From DASQUK01 sp046723645 (GTDB taxonomy: Bacteria > Actinomycetota > Acidimicrobiia > Acidimicrobiales > VFJN01), in NCBI GenBank assembly GCA_046723645.1, contig JBKOUY010000037.1:1-23544 (forward strand): 23,544 nucleotides of DNA, given 5' to 3'. This document shows positions 1-6,221 of this stretch, piece by piece. Both the position numbers and the translations under genes were made by a program. Each line of letters opens with the position of its first letter. Within the stretch, counting starts at the first letter, position 1. Under the pieces are notes generated by a model that saw nothing but the letters and a program-made list of their open reading frames with translations, did no database searches and was not told the DNA's origin.

Positions 1-93
1 CGAGATGCCCGCAAAGACGGCCGGTGCCGCGATGGCCGCAGCCGCCGCGGTAGCGAACAGCCCGGCCCACAGGAAGCGGATTCGTCCAGTCAT
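1..93 (-). CDS. Partial signal-peptide microprotein (paralogue of the next gene)
   Basis: The reading frame begins with ATG at 93 and runs off the left edge after 31 codons. It starts MTGRIRFLWAGL, followed by an Ala-rich hydrophobic stretch ending APAVFAGIS, which looks like a Sec signal peptide (basic n-region, hydrophobic core, A-x-A-like end). A GAGGGAG ribosome binding site lies a few bases upstream. It is 11 bases downstream of a very similar gene on the same strand, so the two are probably co-transcribed. The shared pattern R-x-R-x-x-W-A-G-L ... A-P-A ... A-G-I shows they are paralogues. Function unknown; the C-terminus is outside the window. Confidence 0.6.
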   Translation of the reverse strand, partial: MTGRIRFLWAGLFATAAAAAIAAPAVFAGIS

Positions 94-104
94 CGTCAGC
101 TCCC

Positions 105-221
105 TCAGTCCAGCGCGTTGAAGGTGATGCCGGCCTGGACCATGGCCGGGGCCCCGACCAGGACGGCGGTGGCGGCAGCGGCCAGCAACCCGGCCCAGAT
201 CAGTCGTGCTCGCGGGAACAT
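105..221 (-). CDS. 38-residue exported microprotein
   Basis: ATG at 221 is preceded by a clear AAAGGAG site six bases upstream, which fixes the start. The 38-residue product begins MFPRARLIWAGLLAAAA, continues with a hydrophobic core and APAMVQAG, and ends ITFNALD followed by TGA. If cleaved after VQA, the released peptide would be only about 9 residues; if uncleaved it would be a single-pass membrane microprotein. It is the first gene of a tandem pair with a paralogue 11 bases downstream. I do not recognise a named family; the strong ribosome site and the duplication argue that it is translated. Confidence 0.6.
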   Translation of the reverse strand: MFPRARLIWAGLLAAAATAVLVGAPAMVQAGITFNALD

Positions 222-352
222 GTCGGCTCCTTTCGCGGCAACGATGTGCCGCCGCCGCTACTTCGGTGCAACCACCAACCGCGGATGGACCGAGGCAACT
301 CCTGACGCGGAACCGCCCCCCGACCCGTAGGCCGAGGGTGGACACTGGCGTT

Positions 353-514
353 ATGAGGATCATCCGCACTCAGCATCGGGTCATCAAGGACCCTGACAGC
401 TGGTGGTTCGACGCCCAACCACCCGGCGAGGGACGATCCCAGGTCCGTTACGTCGACTGGCCCAACCCCGCCATGCCGATGGCCTACGTGACCTGGATCA
501 TCGAGGACCGCTGA
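353..514 (+). CDS. Small hypothetical protein, 53 aa
   Basis: The reading frame from ATG 353 gives MRIIRTQHRVIKDPD and ends VTWIIEDR. It is soluble, with several Trp and aromatic residues (SWWFDAQ, YVDWPNP) and no signal peptide or membrane segment. The frame is open farther upstream, but the upstream part is Arg- and Ala-rich and looks like non-coding translation, so ATG 353 is preferred. A weak GAGGGTGG lies about 13 bases before it. It is divergent from the microprotein pair. No family recognised; it could be a chance frame. Confidence 0.4.
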   Translation: MRIIRTQHRVIKDPDSWWFDAQPPGEGRSQVRYVDWPNPAMPMAYVTWIIEDR

Positions 515-532
515 CCGTCGAGGACCGCTGAC
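501..532 (+). repeat. 15-bp perfect tandem direct repeat
   Basis: TCGAGGACCGCTGAC occurs at 501-515 and again at 518-532, a 17-bp period. The first copy contains the last codons and stop of the small gene ending at 514, so the second copy repeats that gene's end. It looks like a small local duplication by slippage. Confidence 0.7.
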
Positions 533-628
533 TGGCGCGCAGCGGCATAACGCGAAACGGTCCCCCGGGTGCACAGGAAACCAGAGGACCGCCCGCTTCG
601 TTCGTGGCTATCCGAACCAGCGTCGGGG

Positions 629-820
629 CTAGTCGACCGGCTCGTCGAGCGGCCGGGCGTGGGCCCGTAGGCGGATCTCGTCGACCATCACCGACGCCAT
701 CGTGATGGCGTTCCGGCAGGACCGGGCCCGGTCGGGCTCGAGTTGCTCGGTTACCTCGGCGACCCGCTCGAGCTCGATCTCGAGCAACCGGCAGTGCTCG
801 TCAATCCGGGCCAACAACAT
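629..820 (-). CDS. Small helical hypothetical protein, 63 aa
   Basis: The frame begins MLLARIDEHCRLLEIELERVAEVTEQLEPDRARSC in pieces and ends RPLDEPVD. An in-frame stop lies shortly upstream, so ATG 820 is the earliest ATG possible; GGGAG lies directly before it, rather close. Codons are strongly G/C at third positions, as expected for a real gene here. The heptad-like spacing of Leu, Ile and Val with Glu and Arg in residues 3-30 suggests a short coiled-coil helix. No family recognised. It is the last gene before the tRNA-Arg fragment at 1030. Confidence 0.5.
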   Translation of the reverse strand: MLLARIDEHCRLLEIELERVAEVTEQLEPDRARSCRNAITMASVMVDEIRLRAHARPLDEPVD

Positions 821-1171
821 CTCCCGGACCGTGCGTCACCCATGGGTTCGTCACTCGGTTCACGGTCGATGCCATCGCTATCGTCGGGTGTTGGCATCAA
901 GGCACTCCCTTGGTGTCCAGCCCCCGGCCGTGTCAGCGGTGCGGGGGCACTGAGCTTCTGATCGTGTGCATTCCGGACGCTTCCGACGTGGTGTTTCCGC
1001 AGGTGAGCATCCGTTCTCGTTGCATCTAGCTACGGATCAGAAGGTTGGGGGTTCGAGTCCCTCCGAGCGCGCTGAAGCTCCAGATCACGGGTCTGCTGAC
1101 TGAGCGGGGGCAAGCGACATCCAAGCCATACGCATCATGGGGCTACCTCCCTCCCGCACGCTGATCCAGCG
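821..1171. other. 351-bp gene-free stretch around the tRNA fragment
   Basis: Apart from the tRNA-Arg 3' fragment (1030-1071) and a hairpin at its right end, I see no gene, promoter or repeat here. Short frames in the stretch lack ribosome sites and have Arg/Ser-rich shadow-like translations. It plausibly marks a junction between an integrated element on the left and chromosomal sequence on the right. Confidence 0.4.
1030..1071 (+). other. 3' fragment of tRNA-Arg(ACG), candidate attachment site
   Basis: The stretch reads as the 3' part of an actinobacterial tRNA-Arg: anticodon loop CTACGGA (1030-1036, anticodon ACG), 3' anticodon-stem TCAGA, variable bases AGGTT, T-stem GGGGG (1047-1051), T-loop TTCGAGT, T-stem CCCTC (1059-1063), acceptor 3' strand CGAGCGC (1064-1070) and one discriminator base, with no encoded CCA. 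Upstream, GCATCT (1022-1027) resembles the normal sequence before the anticodon, but two stem bases are changed and there is no D-arm or 5' acceptor strand, so no functional tRNA is made. A break at the anticodon loop is typical of integrase attachment scars. By orientation, the integrated element would lie to the left. Confidence 0.6.
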
Positions 1172-1172
1172 T
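1158..1172 (-). terminator. Weak hairpin after the 275-aa membrane protein gene
   Basis: ACGCTG-ATC-CAGCGT forms a perfect 6-bp stem with a 3-base loop directly at the stop codon of the minus-strand gene ending at 1172. There is no T-run after it, so it is at best a weak intrinsic terminator. Confidence 0.25.
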
Positions 1173-1999
1173 CAGCCGGTTCGGCGTGCGGTAAAGGTCG
1201 ATGCGCTCTCGGACGACTCACAGCCCAAGCCCGCGTCGGGGGTGTATTGGCGGTACGTTCCGCCGGCCTCGACCGCTCGCAGGTCGCTTCCCGCGAGTCC
1301 GGCCGCCGTCACGGTCAGATGTAGTTCAAAGTTCGTCTGAGCCGGTGCGTCGCCGCATGTGCCCCACATCGACTCGGGGAGAAGGCCGGACGTGGAGTAG
1401 ACGTTGCCGTCACGGCTCATCGGAGCCGGAGGTCCTGGAGCACCTTCGAGCGCGAGTGCGTAGCCGTCGGAGGTCCGGCCGATCGATAGCTGGTAACGCT
1501 CCGAGCCGATCTGATCGCAGTCGGAGTACGTGCACTCGCCTTCCACAGGGACGAAGAGGAACTCGTAAGTGCCGGCCAGGTCGGCGTCGGCCAACGACTC
1601 CTGAGAAATCGGGAAAACCTTCCGGATCGCATCACTCTCTGCGGTGAGCTGGGAGACTTTGCCGTCGAGCGCGTCATTCTGGGCGGACAGCGTTCCGTTT
1701 TTCTCGGTCAGATCCGAGACCTGGCTGTCGAGGTCCAAGCTGCGGACGCCGAGAACGACGGCGATGACCGCGAGACACGTCACTCCCGCGCCGACCAGCC
1801 ACGCGGTGCGGGTCCGTCGTCGTTGCCCGGGTGGCTTCGCCGGCGCAGTCTGCGTGGCGGTCGCGACATCCGGTGCGGCAGGGAGATGCGGTGGGGGATC
1901 CGGAACCGGTGGACCGTCGAGAGGCGGTGGACCGCCTGCATGCACCTGCCCCGCAGGCACGGACGCTTCCTCCCGTTCGTCGGGGCGGTACAGATTCAT
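1172..1999 (-). CDS. Single-pass membrane protein with Pro-rich N-terminus and coiled coil
   Basis: 275 residues from ATG 1999, preceded by a strong GAGGAGG. Residues 1-60 are Pro/Ala-rich and probably cytoplasmic. Basic residues RRRTR (about 60-64) precede a single membrane segment (about 66-86). Residues 88-125 form a coiled coil (LDLDSQVSDLTEKNGTL, then LDGKVSQLTAES). The rest, to 275, is an extracytoplasmic domain with Cys residues that could pair (GECTYSDCDQIG, WGTCGDAP, GLGCESS). I do not recognise the domain. About 100 bp upstream of the start lies an array of 11-bp-spaced heptamers matching the array before the SARP gene, so it is likely a target of that regulator. N-in topology is inferred from the basic residues before the membrane segment. 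Confidence 0.75.
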   Translation of the reverse strand: MNLYRPDEREEASVPAGQVHAGGPPPLDGPPVPDPPPHLPAAPDVATATQTAPAKPPGQRRRTRTAWLVGAGVTCLAVIAVVLGVRSLDLDSQVSDLTEKNGTLSAQNDALDGKVSQLTAESDAIRKVFPISQESLADADLAGTYEFLFVPVEGECTYSDCDQIGSERYQLSIGRTSDGYALALEGAPGPPAPMSRDGNVYSTSGLLPESMWGTCGDAPAQTNFELHLTVTAAGLAGSDLRAVEAGGTYRQYTPDAGLGCESSESASTFTARRTG

Positions 2000-2086
2000 T
2001 GCGCCACCTCCTCAAGCTGTGGCCCGTGGTCGTTCGAAGCGTCGGGCCCATTGCCCGGTGCAGCGTGCGCTTCGGATTGTGGGTTC

Positions 2087-2140
2087 GTACCGGCGGGATG
2101 TGAGCGCCGGGTGAGCGTGCGCTGAGCGCAACGTGGGGTA
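2087..2140 (+). promoter_or_regulatory. SARP-box array I: four heptamers at 11-bp spacing
   Basis: TGAGCGC (2101-2107), TGAGCGT (2112-2118), TGAGCGC (2123-2129) and a weaker TGGGGTA (2134-2140) are spaced exactly 11 bp start to start, one helical turn. A leading GTACCGGCGGGATG completes a 21-bp block (2087-2107) that matches 3315-3335 with two differences. Direct heptamers at 11-bp spacing are the known form of SARP binding sites. The nearest gene that could use it is the membrane protein starting at 1999, about 100 bp away on the other strand; no convincing plus-strand gene follows it. Confidence 0.65.
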
Positions 2141-2178
2141 TGACCGGCCGGGAGCCGCCCTCGCCGGTGAGCCGGTCA
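2141..2178. repeat. 8-bp inverted repeat with 22-bp spacer
   Basis: TGACCGGC (2141-2148) and its exact complement GCCGGTCA (2171-2178) flank a 22-base GC-rich spacer. It sits directly next to SARP-box array I and 33 bp beyond the stop of the secreted protein gene (2211). It could be that gene's terminator stem or a second operator; no T-run is visible. Confidence 0.4.
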
Positions 2179-2210
2179 CAGGCGTCGCTGCGCTGGCCTC
2201 GTCACGCTGG

Positions 2211-3212
2211 TCACTTGCCTGGTTTGGCAGCCGCGTCGCTGCCGGGCTGCGGGACCACGAACACGGTCCGGCCCTTCAGGTCCGAGCCGAGCACTGTCAC
2301 ACTCGCTGAAAAGTGGAACTGCGTTCCGTCCTCCGACACCCATGGGTCGGGCCACCCCGTGTTCCTCGCGAAGCCGGTGACCGTGTACAGCACGTTGGGG
2401 TCCAGCGTGAGGCGAACCTTCCCGTCACCGTCATCGTCGACGGCGACGACATGGGGATCGCACGCGGGGTAGCCGGCACCGCCACATGCCTGCACACCGG
2501 CCGTTCCAGCCGGGAACGGATTTCCTTGGCCGTCGACCACCCGCACAAGGGTTCCGATCGGCGACACGAAGGACACGCACTGCCCTTGGTTGCGGAACGG
2601 CTCACGCTTGTCGTCGACAAGGTTCCGCCAGCCTTCGTCCTTGCACCTGTCCTTGTCCGTTGCTGACGGTGACGGTGTGGTGAGGGTGCCCGTCATCGTG
2701 AACAGGTCGCCGACAGATCCTGGCCCCACGACGGTGCCCGTGAGCACGATCTCCCCCGTCACGCCGGCGAGGGCGCCGGTGCCGGAGGTCAGTGTGGAGT
2801 GGACCACGACGTCGAACCCGCCGGTGGGGCTCGTGTTGACGGTGCTCGTTCCCGGTCCTGTCAGCGTTGCACCGTCTGATCGTGTGATGACACTGGTACC
2901 TTCCGTCCGCGAGCCGGGTGGGTCTGCAATGAGAACGAACTCGGCATGGATCGTGCCCGAGCCGAGCATCCCCGACGAGGAGTACACGAAGTCCGCGGTT
3001 GTGAAGCCATTGCCACCCGAGCTCGTTGCCGTCCCAGTGATCACCTCGGTGGCCGTCCCCTCAGGGATGGCATCGGGCGACCGCTTGGCCCCCGCCTCAC
3101 CGTCCGAAAGCACGAACAAGACGAGCCCAGCCAATGCGGCACCCAGGGCAACGCGCGCCCTAGGTCGCCGCCGATCTCCTGCCTGACTCCTCGATACCCA
3201 AGACCTGTTCAC
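2211..3212 (-). CDS. Secreted protein with a Cys-Trp motif, unknown function
   Basis: 333 residues from GTG 3212, chosen because AAAGGAG lies five bases before it. Basic residues (RRRPRAR) and a hydrophobic core (about 20-36) ending near EAGA form a signal peptide. Residues 50-180 are Thr/Ser/Gly-rich, beta-type repeats (TGTATSSGG, LTSGTGALAGVTGE, MTGTLTTP). Residues 190-216 carry CKDEGWRNL ... FRNQGQCVSFV, a two-Cys motif I recall from many secreted actinobacterial proteins. The rest resembles a beta-sandwich (Cys 243 and 251). No catalytic residues recognised. It is divergent from the SARP regulator, and array II lies in the shared promoter region about 100-170 bp upstream of its start, so joint control is likely. 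Confidence 0.75.
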   Translation of the reverse strand: MNRSWVSRSQAGDRRRPRARVALGAALAGLVLFVLSDGEAGAKRSPDAIPEGTATEVITGTATSSGGNGFTTADFVYSSSGMLGSGTIHAEFVLIADPPGSRTEGTSVITRSDGATLTGPGTSTVNTSPTGGFDVVVHSTLTSGTGALAGVTGEIVLTGTVVGPGSVGDLFTMTGTLTTPSPSATDKDRCKDEGWRNLVDDKREPFRNQGQCVSFVSPIGTLVRVVDGQGNPFPAGTAGVQACGGAGYPACDPHVVAVDDDGDGKVRLTLDPNVLYTVTGFARNTGWPDPWVSEDGTQFHFSASVTVLGSDLKGRTVFVVPQPGSDAAAKPGK

Positions 3213-3314
3213 GGTTGCTCCTTTTGCGTCCTAGCCCTCGACGGGTCGCCCGCTCAGCAATTCACGGGGGGCTTGCCGCCCGGTGTGGAGGGTGTCGGTG
3301 GGGGGTGAGCGTTG

Positions 3315-3379
3315 GTGCCGACGGGATGTGAGCGCTGTATGAGTGTTGGTGGAGCGCCAGGTGAGGGGCTTGTGTGGGT
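3315..3379 (+). promoter_or_regulatory. SARP-box array II: heptamers at 11-bp spacing in a divergent promoter
   Basis: TGAGCGC (3329), TGAGTGT (3340), GGAGCGC (3351) and TGAGGGG (3362) start exactly 11 bp apart, with a degenerate TGTGGGT at 3373 in the same phase. The block GTGCCGACGGGATG plus TGAGCGC (3315-3335) matches array I at 2087-2107 except at two positions. It lies between the divergent secreted protein gene (start 3212) and the SARP gene (start 3428), about 50-110 bp before the latter. This fits autoregulation together with control of the neighbour. Confidence 0.7.
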
Positions 3380-3427
3380 GTGGAGGCGTACCATTTGTGG
3401 TGCTAGGCGAGTGGGCGGGAGGGCACC

Positions 3428-5029
3428 ATGGAGATCCGGTTGCTGGGGCCCGTGGAGCTGGTGTCGGCCGGGAGACCGGTGTCGATTGGTTCTGAGAAGC
3501 AGCGGGCGCTGCTTGCGTTCCTGGCTCTGCGGCCGCAGCGCCTGGTGACCAACGACGCGCTCGTTGATGGTTTGTGGGGTGACGATCCGCCCGATGGGGC
3601 GGTGAAGGCCCTTCGTTTCCATGTGTCGCGCCTGCGTGGGATCCTGCGGCAGGCGGACGCCGCTGACACGCTGCGCACGCGCCCGGGTGGCTACCTGTTG
3701 GCGGTCGCCGAGGACGCGGTGGACGTTGTCCGTTTCGAGCGGTCGGTCGCCGCTGCCCGGTTGGCTCGATCCGATGGTGCCGCCCCGGACGCGGTCAGTT
3801 CAGCGCTCCGCGACGCGCTGGCGTTGTGGACTGGACCGGCACTTGCCGACGTCAACGCCGAGCCGTTCGTCGCGGGCGAGCGCCGCCGTCTCGAAGAGCT
3901 TCGCCTGGTGGCGACCGAGGACTACTTCGCTGCCGAGCTGGCCGGAGGCCGGGACGCGGAGGCGGTCGGAGAGCTCGAGCGGATGGTCGATAGCCAGCCC
4001 CTGCGGGAGCGGCTCTGGGAGCTCCTGATCACGGCGTTGTACCGGTCTGGCCGCCAGGCGGACGCCCTGGCGGCGTATCAGCGGGTACGACGGATCCTCG
4101 CCGATGAGCTCGGCATCGAGCCGTCCGCACCACTGCGGCAGCTGGAACAGAAGGTGCTTCTCCAAGACACAGACCTGGCCAGACCCTCGACGGACCAGAA
4201 GCCGGCACTTGGCTCGAACGGCGAGTCCTTGACCGTCGCCGACGTGGAGCGACCGCCCGTCGAAGCGAATGTCCGGCCACCGCGCGGCCTCGCCACAAGC
4301 GCGCTGGCGCTCGGCATCCTCGCACTCGGACTGTTCCGGCTCGGCGTCGTGTCGACGCTGATCGCCGCGCTGGCGGTGGTGTGTGGGACGATCGCAGCCC
4401 GCGGCGCGACGCCGGGAAGCTGGCTGGCCAACTCGCGAGCCACAGTCGGGATTGTCACGGGCGCCGTCGCATTCTCGGCGAGCCTGGGGCTCCCCCTCTA
4501 CCGGTACGTCGCGGCCGACGGCGACACGGCCGACACCGAGACCGCGACCAGCACGACGGCATCCCCCGAACCAGACGACACCGACACGACCAGCCCACCG
4601 GTGTCCCGCGAAAGTTCGGCGGTAGGCCGGAACGTCCCGATCGAGACGGTCGAGGTTGGTGATTGTTTCAACCTCCCCCGGGGGATCGATCGACAGGTGC
4701 AGTCAGGCGGCCTCTCGACAGATGCAACTGCGCTGACTGTCTGGCTCGTTCGGTGCGACCAGCCTCACGAGCAGGAGGTGTTCCACCTCTTCGAGTTACC
4801 TGCTGGTCCGTACCCCGGGGAAGCGCAGGTGCAAGCGTTCGCACGCGAACAGTGCACGGCGCGTTTCGCGCAGTACGTCGGTGTCTCCCCCGAGAGGTCC
4901 GGGCTGAACTTCGTCTACGTGTGGCCCTCGCGCGCAACGTGGGGGGAGTGGATCCGCAAGGGCGGATGCGCACTCTTCGACGCCGTGGGGGGCGACTTGA
5001 CCGGCTCGATGGCGGGGACCAGGCGCTGA
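3428..5029 (+). CDS. SARP-family regulator fused to membrane segments and a Septum_form-like domain
   Basis: 533 residues from ATG 3428, with a GGGAGGG site before it. Residues 1-95 are the winged-helix DNA-binding domain (MEIRLLGPVEL, GSEKQRALLAFLAL, LVDGLWGDDPP, LRFHVSRLR, GGYLL). Residues 97-245 are the bacterial transcriptional activator domain (WTGPAL, ERRRLEELRL, ADALAAYQRVRRILADELG, EPSAPLRQLEQ). Residues 288-323 and 340-360 are hydrophobic, probably three membrane passes of DUF4190 type. A Thr/Pro/Asp-rich linker (365-400) leads to a domain with Cys 413, 443, 476 and 514 (VEVGDCFNLP, VRCDQPHEQEVF) that matches the Septum_form family. The layout is a one-component sensor: outer domain, membrane, cytoplasmic DNA-binding head. 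Nearby heptamer arrays are its likely sites. The input signal is unknown. Confidence 0.9.
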   Translation: MEIRLLGPVELVSAGRPVSIGSEKQRALLAFLALRPQRLVTNDALVDGLWGDDPPDGAVKALRFHVSRLRGILRQADAADTLRTRPGGYLLAVAEDAVDVVRFERSVAAARLARSDGAAPDAVSSALRDALALWTGPALADVNAEPFVAGERRRLEELRLVATEDYFAAELAGGRDAEAVGELERMVDSQPLRERLWELLITALYRSGRQADALAAYQRVRRILADELGIEPSAPLRQLEQKVLLQDTDLARPSTDQKPALGSNGESLTVADVERPPVEANVRPPRGLATSALALGILALGLFRLGVVSTLIAALAVVCGTIAARGATPGSWLANSRATVGIVTGAVAFSASLGLPLYRYVAADGDTADTETATSTTASPEPDDTDTTSPPVSRESSAVGRNVPIETVEVGDCFNLPRGIDRQVQSGGLSTDATALTVWLVRCDQPHEQEVFHLFELPAGPYPGEAQVQAFAREQCTARFAQYVGVSPERSGLNFVYVWPSRATWGEWIRKGGCALFDAVGGDLTGSMAGTRR

Positions 5030-5089
5030 CCGGCAACGAGTGCCACGAGCAGCGGCGGCTGGGGCCTGCGGAATGCCGGGCCGGGCGGT

Positions 5090-5464
5090 TCACGCGTCCA
5101 GGGCTCTGAGCATGCGTTTCAGTGCAACCTGGCGATACGAGGCATCGGCGAGCTCGCGGACTTCATCCCAGTCGACCGGGCCGGCCTCGAGATCGAGGGC
5201 GAGCCAGCCGCTCGGGCCGAAGTACGGCGGAGAGTAGAACCGCTCGTCCACGAGCAGCGCGGCCCGTTCGTCGCTGTCGGGCTTGAAGATGAGGCCCCAC
5301 GGCCGCTCGTCGGTGCCGGAGAAGACGCCGAAGATCCTCTTGCCGGCGCGAAACGTCGGTCGCCCCCATGCCTCGACCTCGACAGCTTCGGGGAAATCGA
5401 GGAACACCATGCGTACGTCAGCCAGGTACGGGTCGTCGTCCTGGTACATGCGGGGATGAGCCAT
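5090..5464 (-). CDS. YjbR/MmcQ-family (CyaY-like fold) protein
   Basis: 124 residues from ATG 5464, with GTGGAG just before it. The family pattern is clear: V-E-A-W-G-R-P-T-F-R-A-G-K-R-I-F-G-V-F near residues 30-50, then WGLIFKPDSDERAALL and FYSPPYFGPSGWLALDLE, and a C-terminal helix region VDWDEVRELADASYR. Length agrees with single-domain YjbR/MmcQ proteins, often called DNA-binding, although the biochemical role is poorly established. Convergent with the SARP gene, 60 bp apart, with no clear terminator between. Confidence 0.85.
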   Translation of the reverse strand: MAHPRMYQDDDPYLADVRMVFLDFPEAVEVEAWGRPTFRAGKRIFGVFSGTDERPWGLIFKPDSDERAALLVDERFYSPPYFGPSGWLALDLEAGPVDWDEVRELADASYRQVALKRMLRALDA

Positions 5465-5762
5465 GGCTCCACGCTAGGAGGCACCCGACGTCGGTTCTTG
5501 GACGAACGGAACGAGGTGACGGCAAGTCGCCGCCCGAACAACATCGCCTACGCCTGTCAGTGCGGAGTGGCTCCGCCGGCCGACGCTCACCTTGAGCGGC
5601 AACCGCACGACGATCATGCGGGACTCTCGAGCGTCGGCAGTTCGATCGTCGTTCGAATGACGCTCACGTCGTCGAACGGGCTCGGACCTCGACGAGGTCG
5701 ACGACGACATGGCGGTGCGGTTCCACGCCTTTCGGTCCAGCATCCTGCACGGGCGATGCCGG
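5465..5762. other. 298-bp gene-free stretch
   Basis: No gene is supported here. A perfect small palindrome, GACCTC-GAC-GAGGTC (5685-5699), lies downstream of the minus-strand gene ending at 5763 and could act as a weak transcription-end stem. The right part must also hold the promoter of the YjbR gene; no convincing -10/-35 pair was found. Confidence 0.35.
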
Positions 5763-5981
5763 TCAGAGCTCGATGACGAGGTCCTCGGGGCCCTCGGGCT
5801 CGCCGGACTCGTCGACGACCACGACGACTTCGTAGCTGTCGCGCGGGGGCTTCCCCTCGATGATGTCGCCGAGACCGAGCATCGCTCGACCGACGGCCTC
5901 GGACGTCGGAGATCGCCGGGGCACCGGCGTGCTGGCCACCGCGGCGGGGTCGACGCCATCCGCACCGGGCCGGTCGCTCAT
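5763..5981 (-). CDS. Small acidic hypothetical protein, 72 aa
   Basis: The likely start is ATG 5981 (MSDRPGADGVDPAAVAS). An in-frame ATG at 6026 would add an Arg-rich leader that looks like untranslated sequence. The body reads STPVPRRSPTSEAVGRAML, then GLGDIIEGKPPRDSYEVVVVVDESGEP in pieces, and ends EDLVIEL. It has a putative helix (EAVGRAMLGLGDIIEG), a beta stretch (YEVVVVVDE) and an acidic tail; it is soluble. No ribosome site is obvious. It is divergent from the large phosphoesterase gene. I do not recognise a family, but the ordered composition makes a real protein likely. Confidence 0.5.
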   Translation of the reverse strand: MSDRPGADGVDPAAVASTPVPRRSPTSEAVGRAMLGLGDIIEGKPPRDSYEVVVVVDESGEPEGPEDLVIEL

Positions 5982-6221
5982 GGGGCGACGGTACCAACGG
6001 CCACGTCCCGAGCGGCGTCGCGACAAGTTGCGGGTGCGGCGTCATCGAGTGTTCGCCCCCAAGCAACGGCGCGCTCATCGACGCGGCGTTATGGTTTGCC
6101 ATCCCAGAGCGACAGGGTGGGATCAGGGGAGGGGGAACGGGGTCACCTGACCTCTAGTCACACGACCGCATCACACAAGGCCCGATCCCGACCACCGAAG
6201 TTCGGCGAGGAGGAGCTCAGA

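Noticed and set aside
2140..2472. Plus-strand frame after SARP-box array I as the array's target gene
   Set aside because: It has no ribosome site, is antisense to the secreted protein gene and has shadow-like composition; the minus-strand gene at 1999 is the better target.
6106..6126. Imperfect inverted repeat ATCCCA / TGGGAT before the phosphoesterase gene
   Set aside because: Only 6-bp arms, far from the start, and not linked to any regulator; likely chance.
5709..6221. N-terminal extension of the phosphoesterase frame
   Set aside because: A good ribosome site and signal peptide begin at GTG 6222; the upstream translation is Arg-rich and overlaps a small minus-strand gene.
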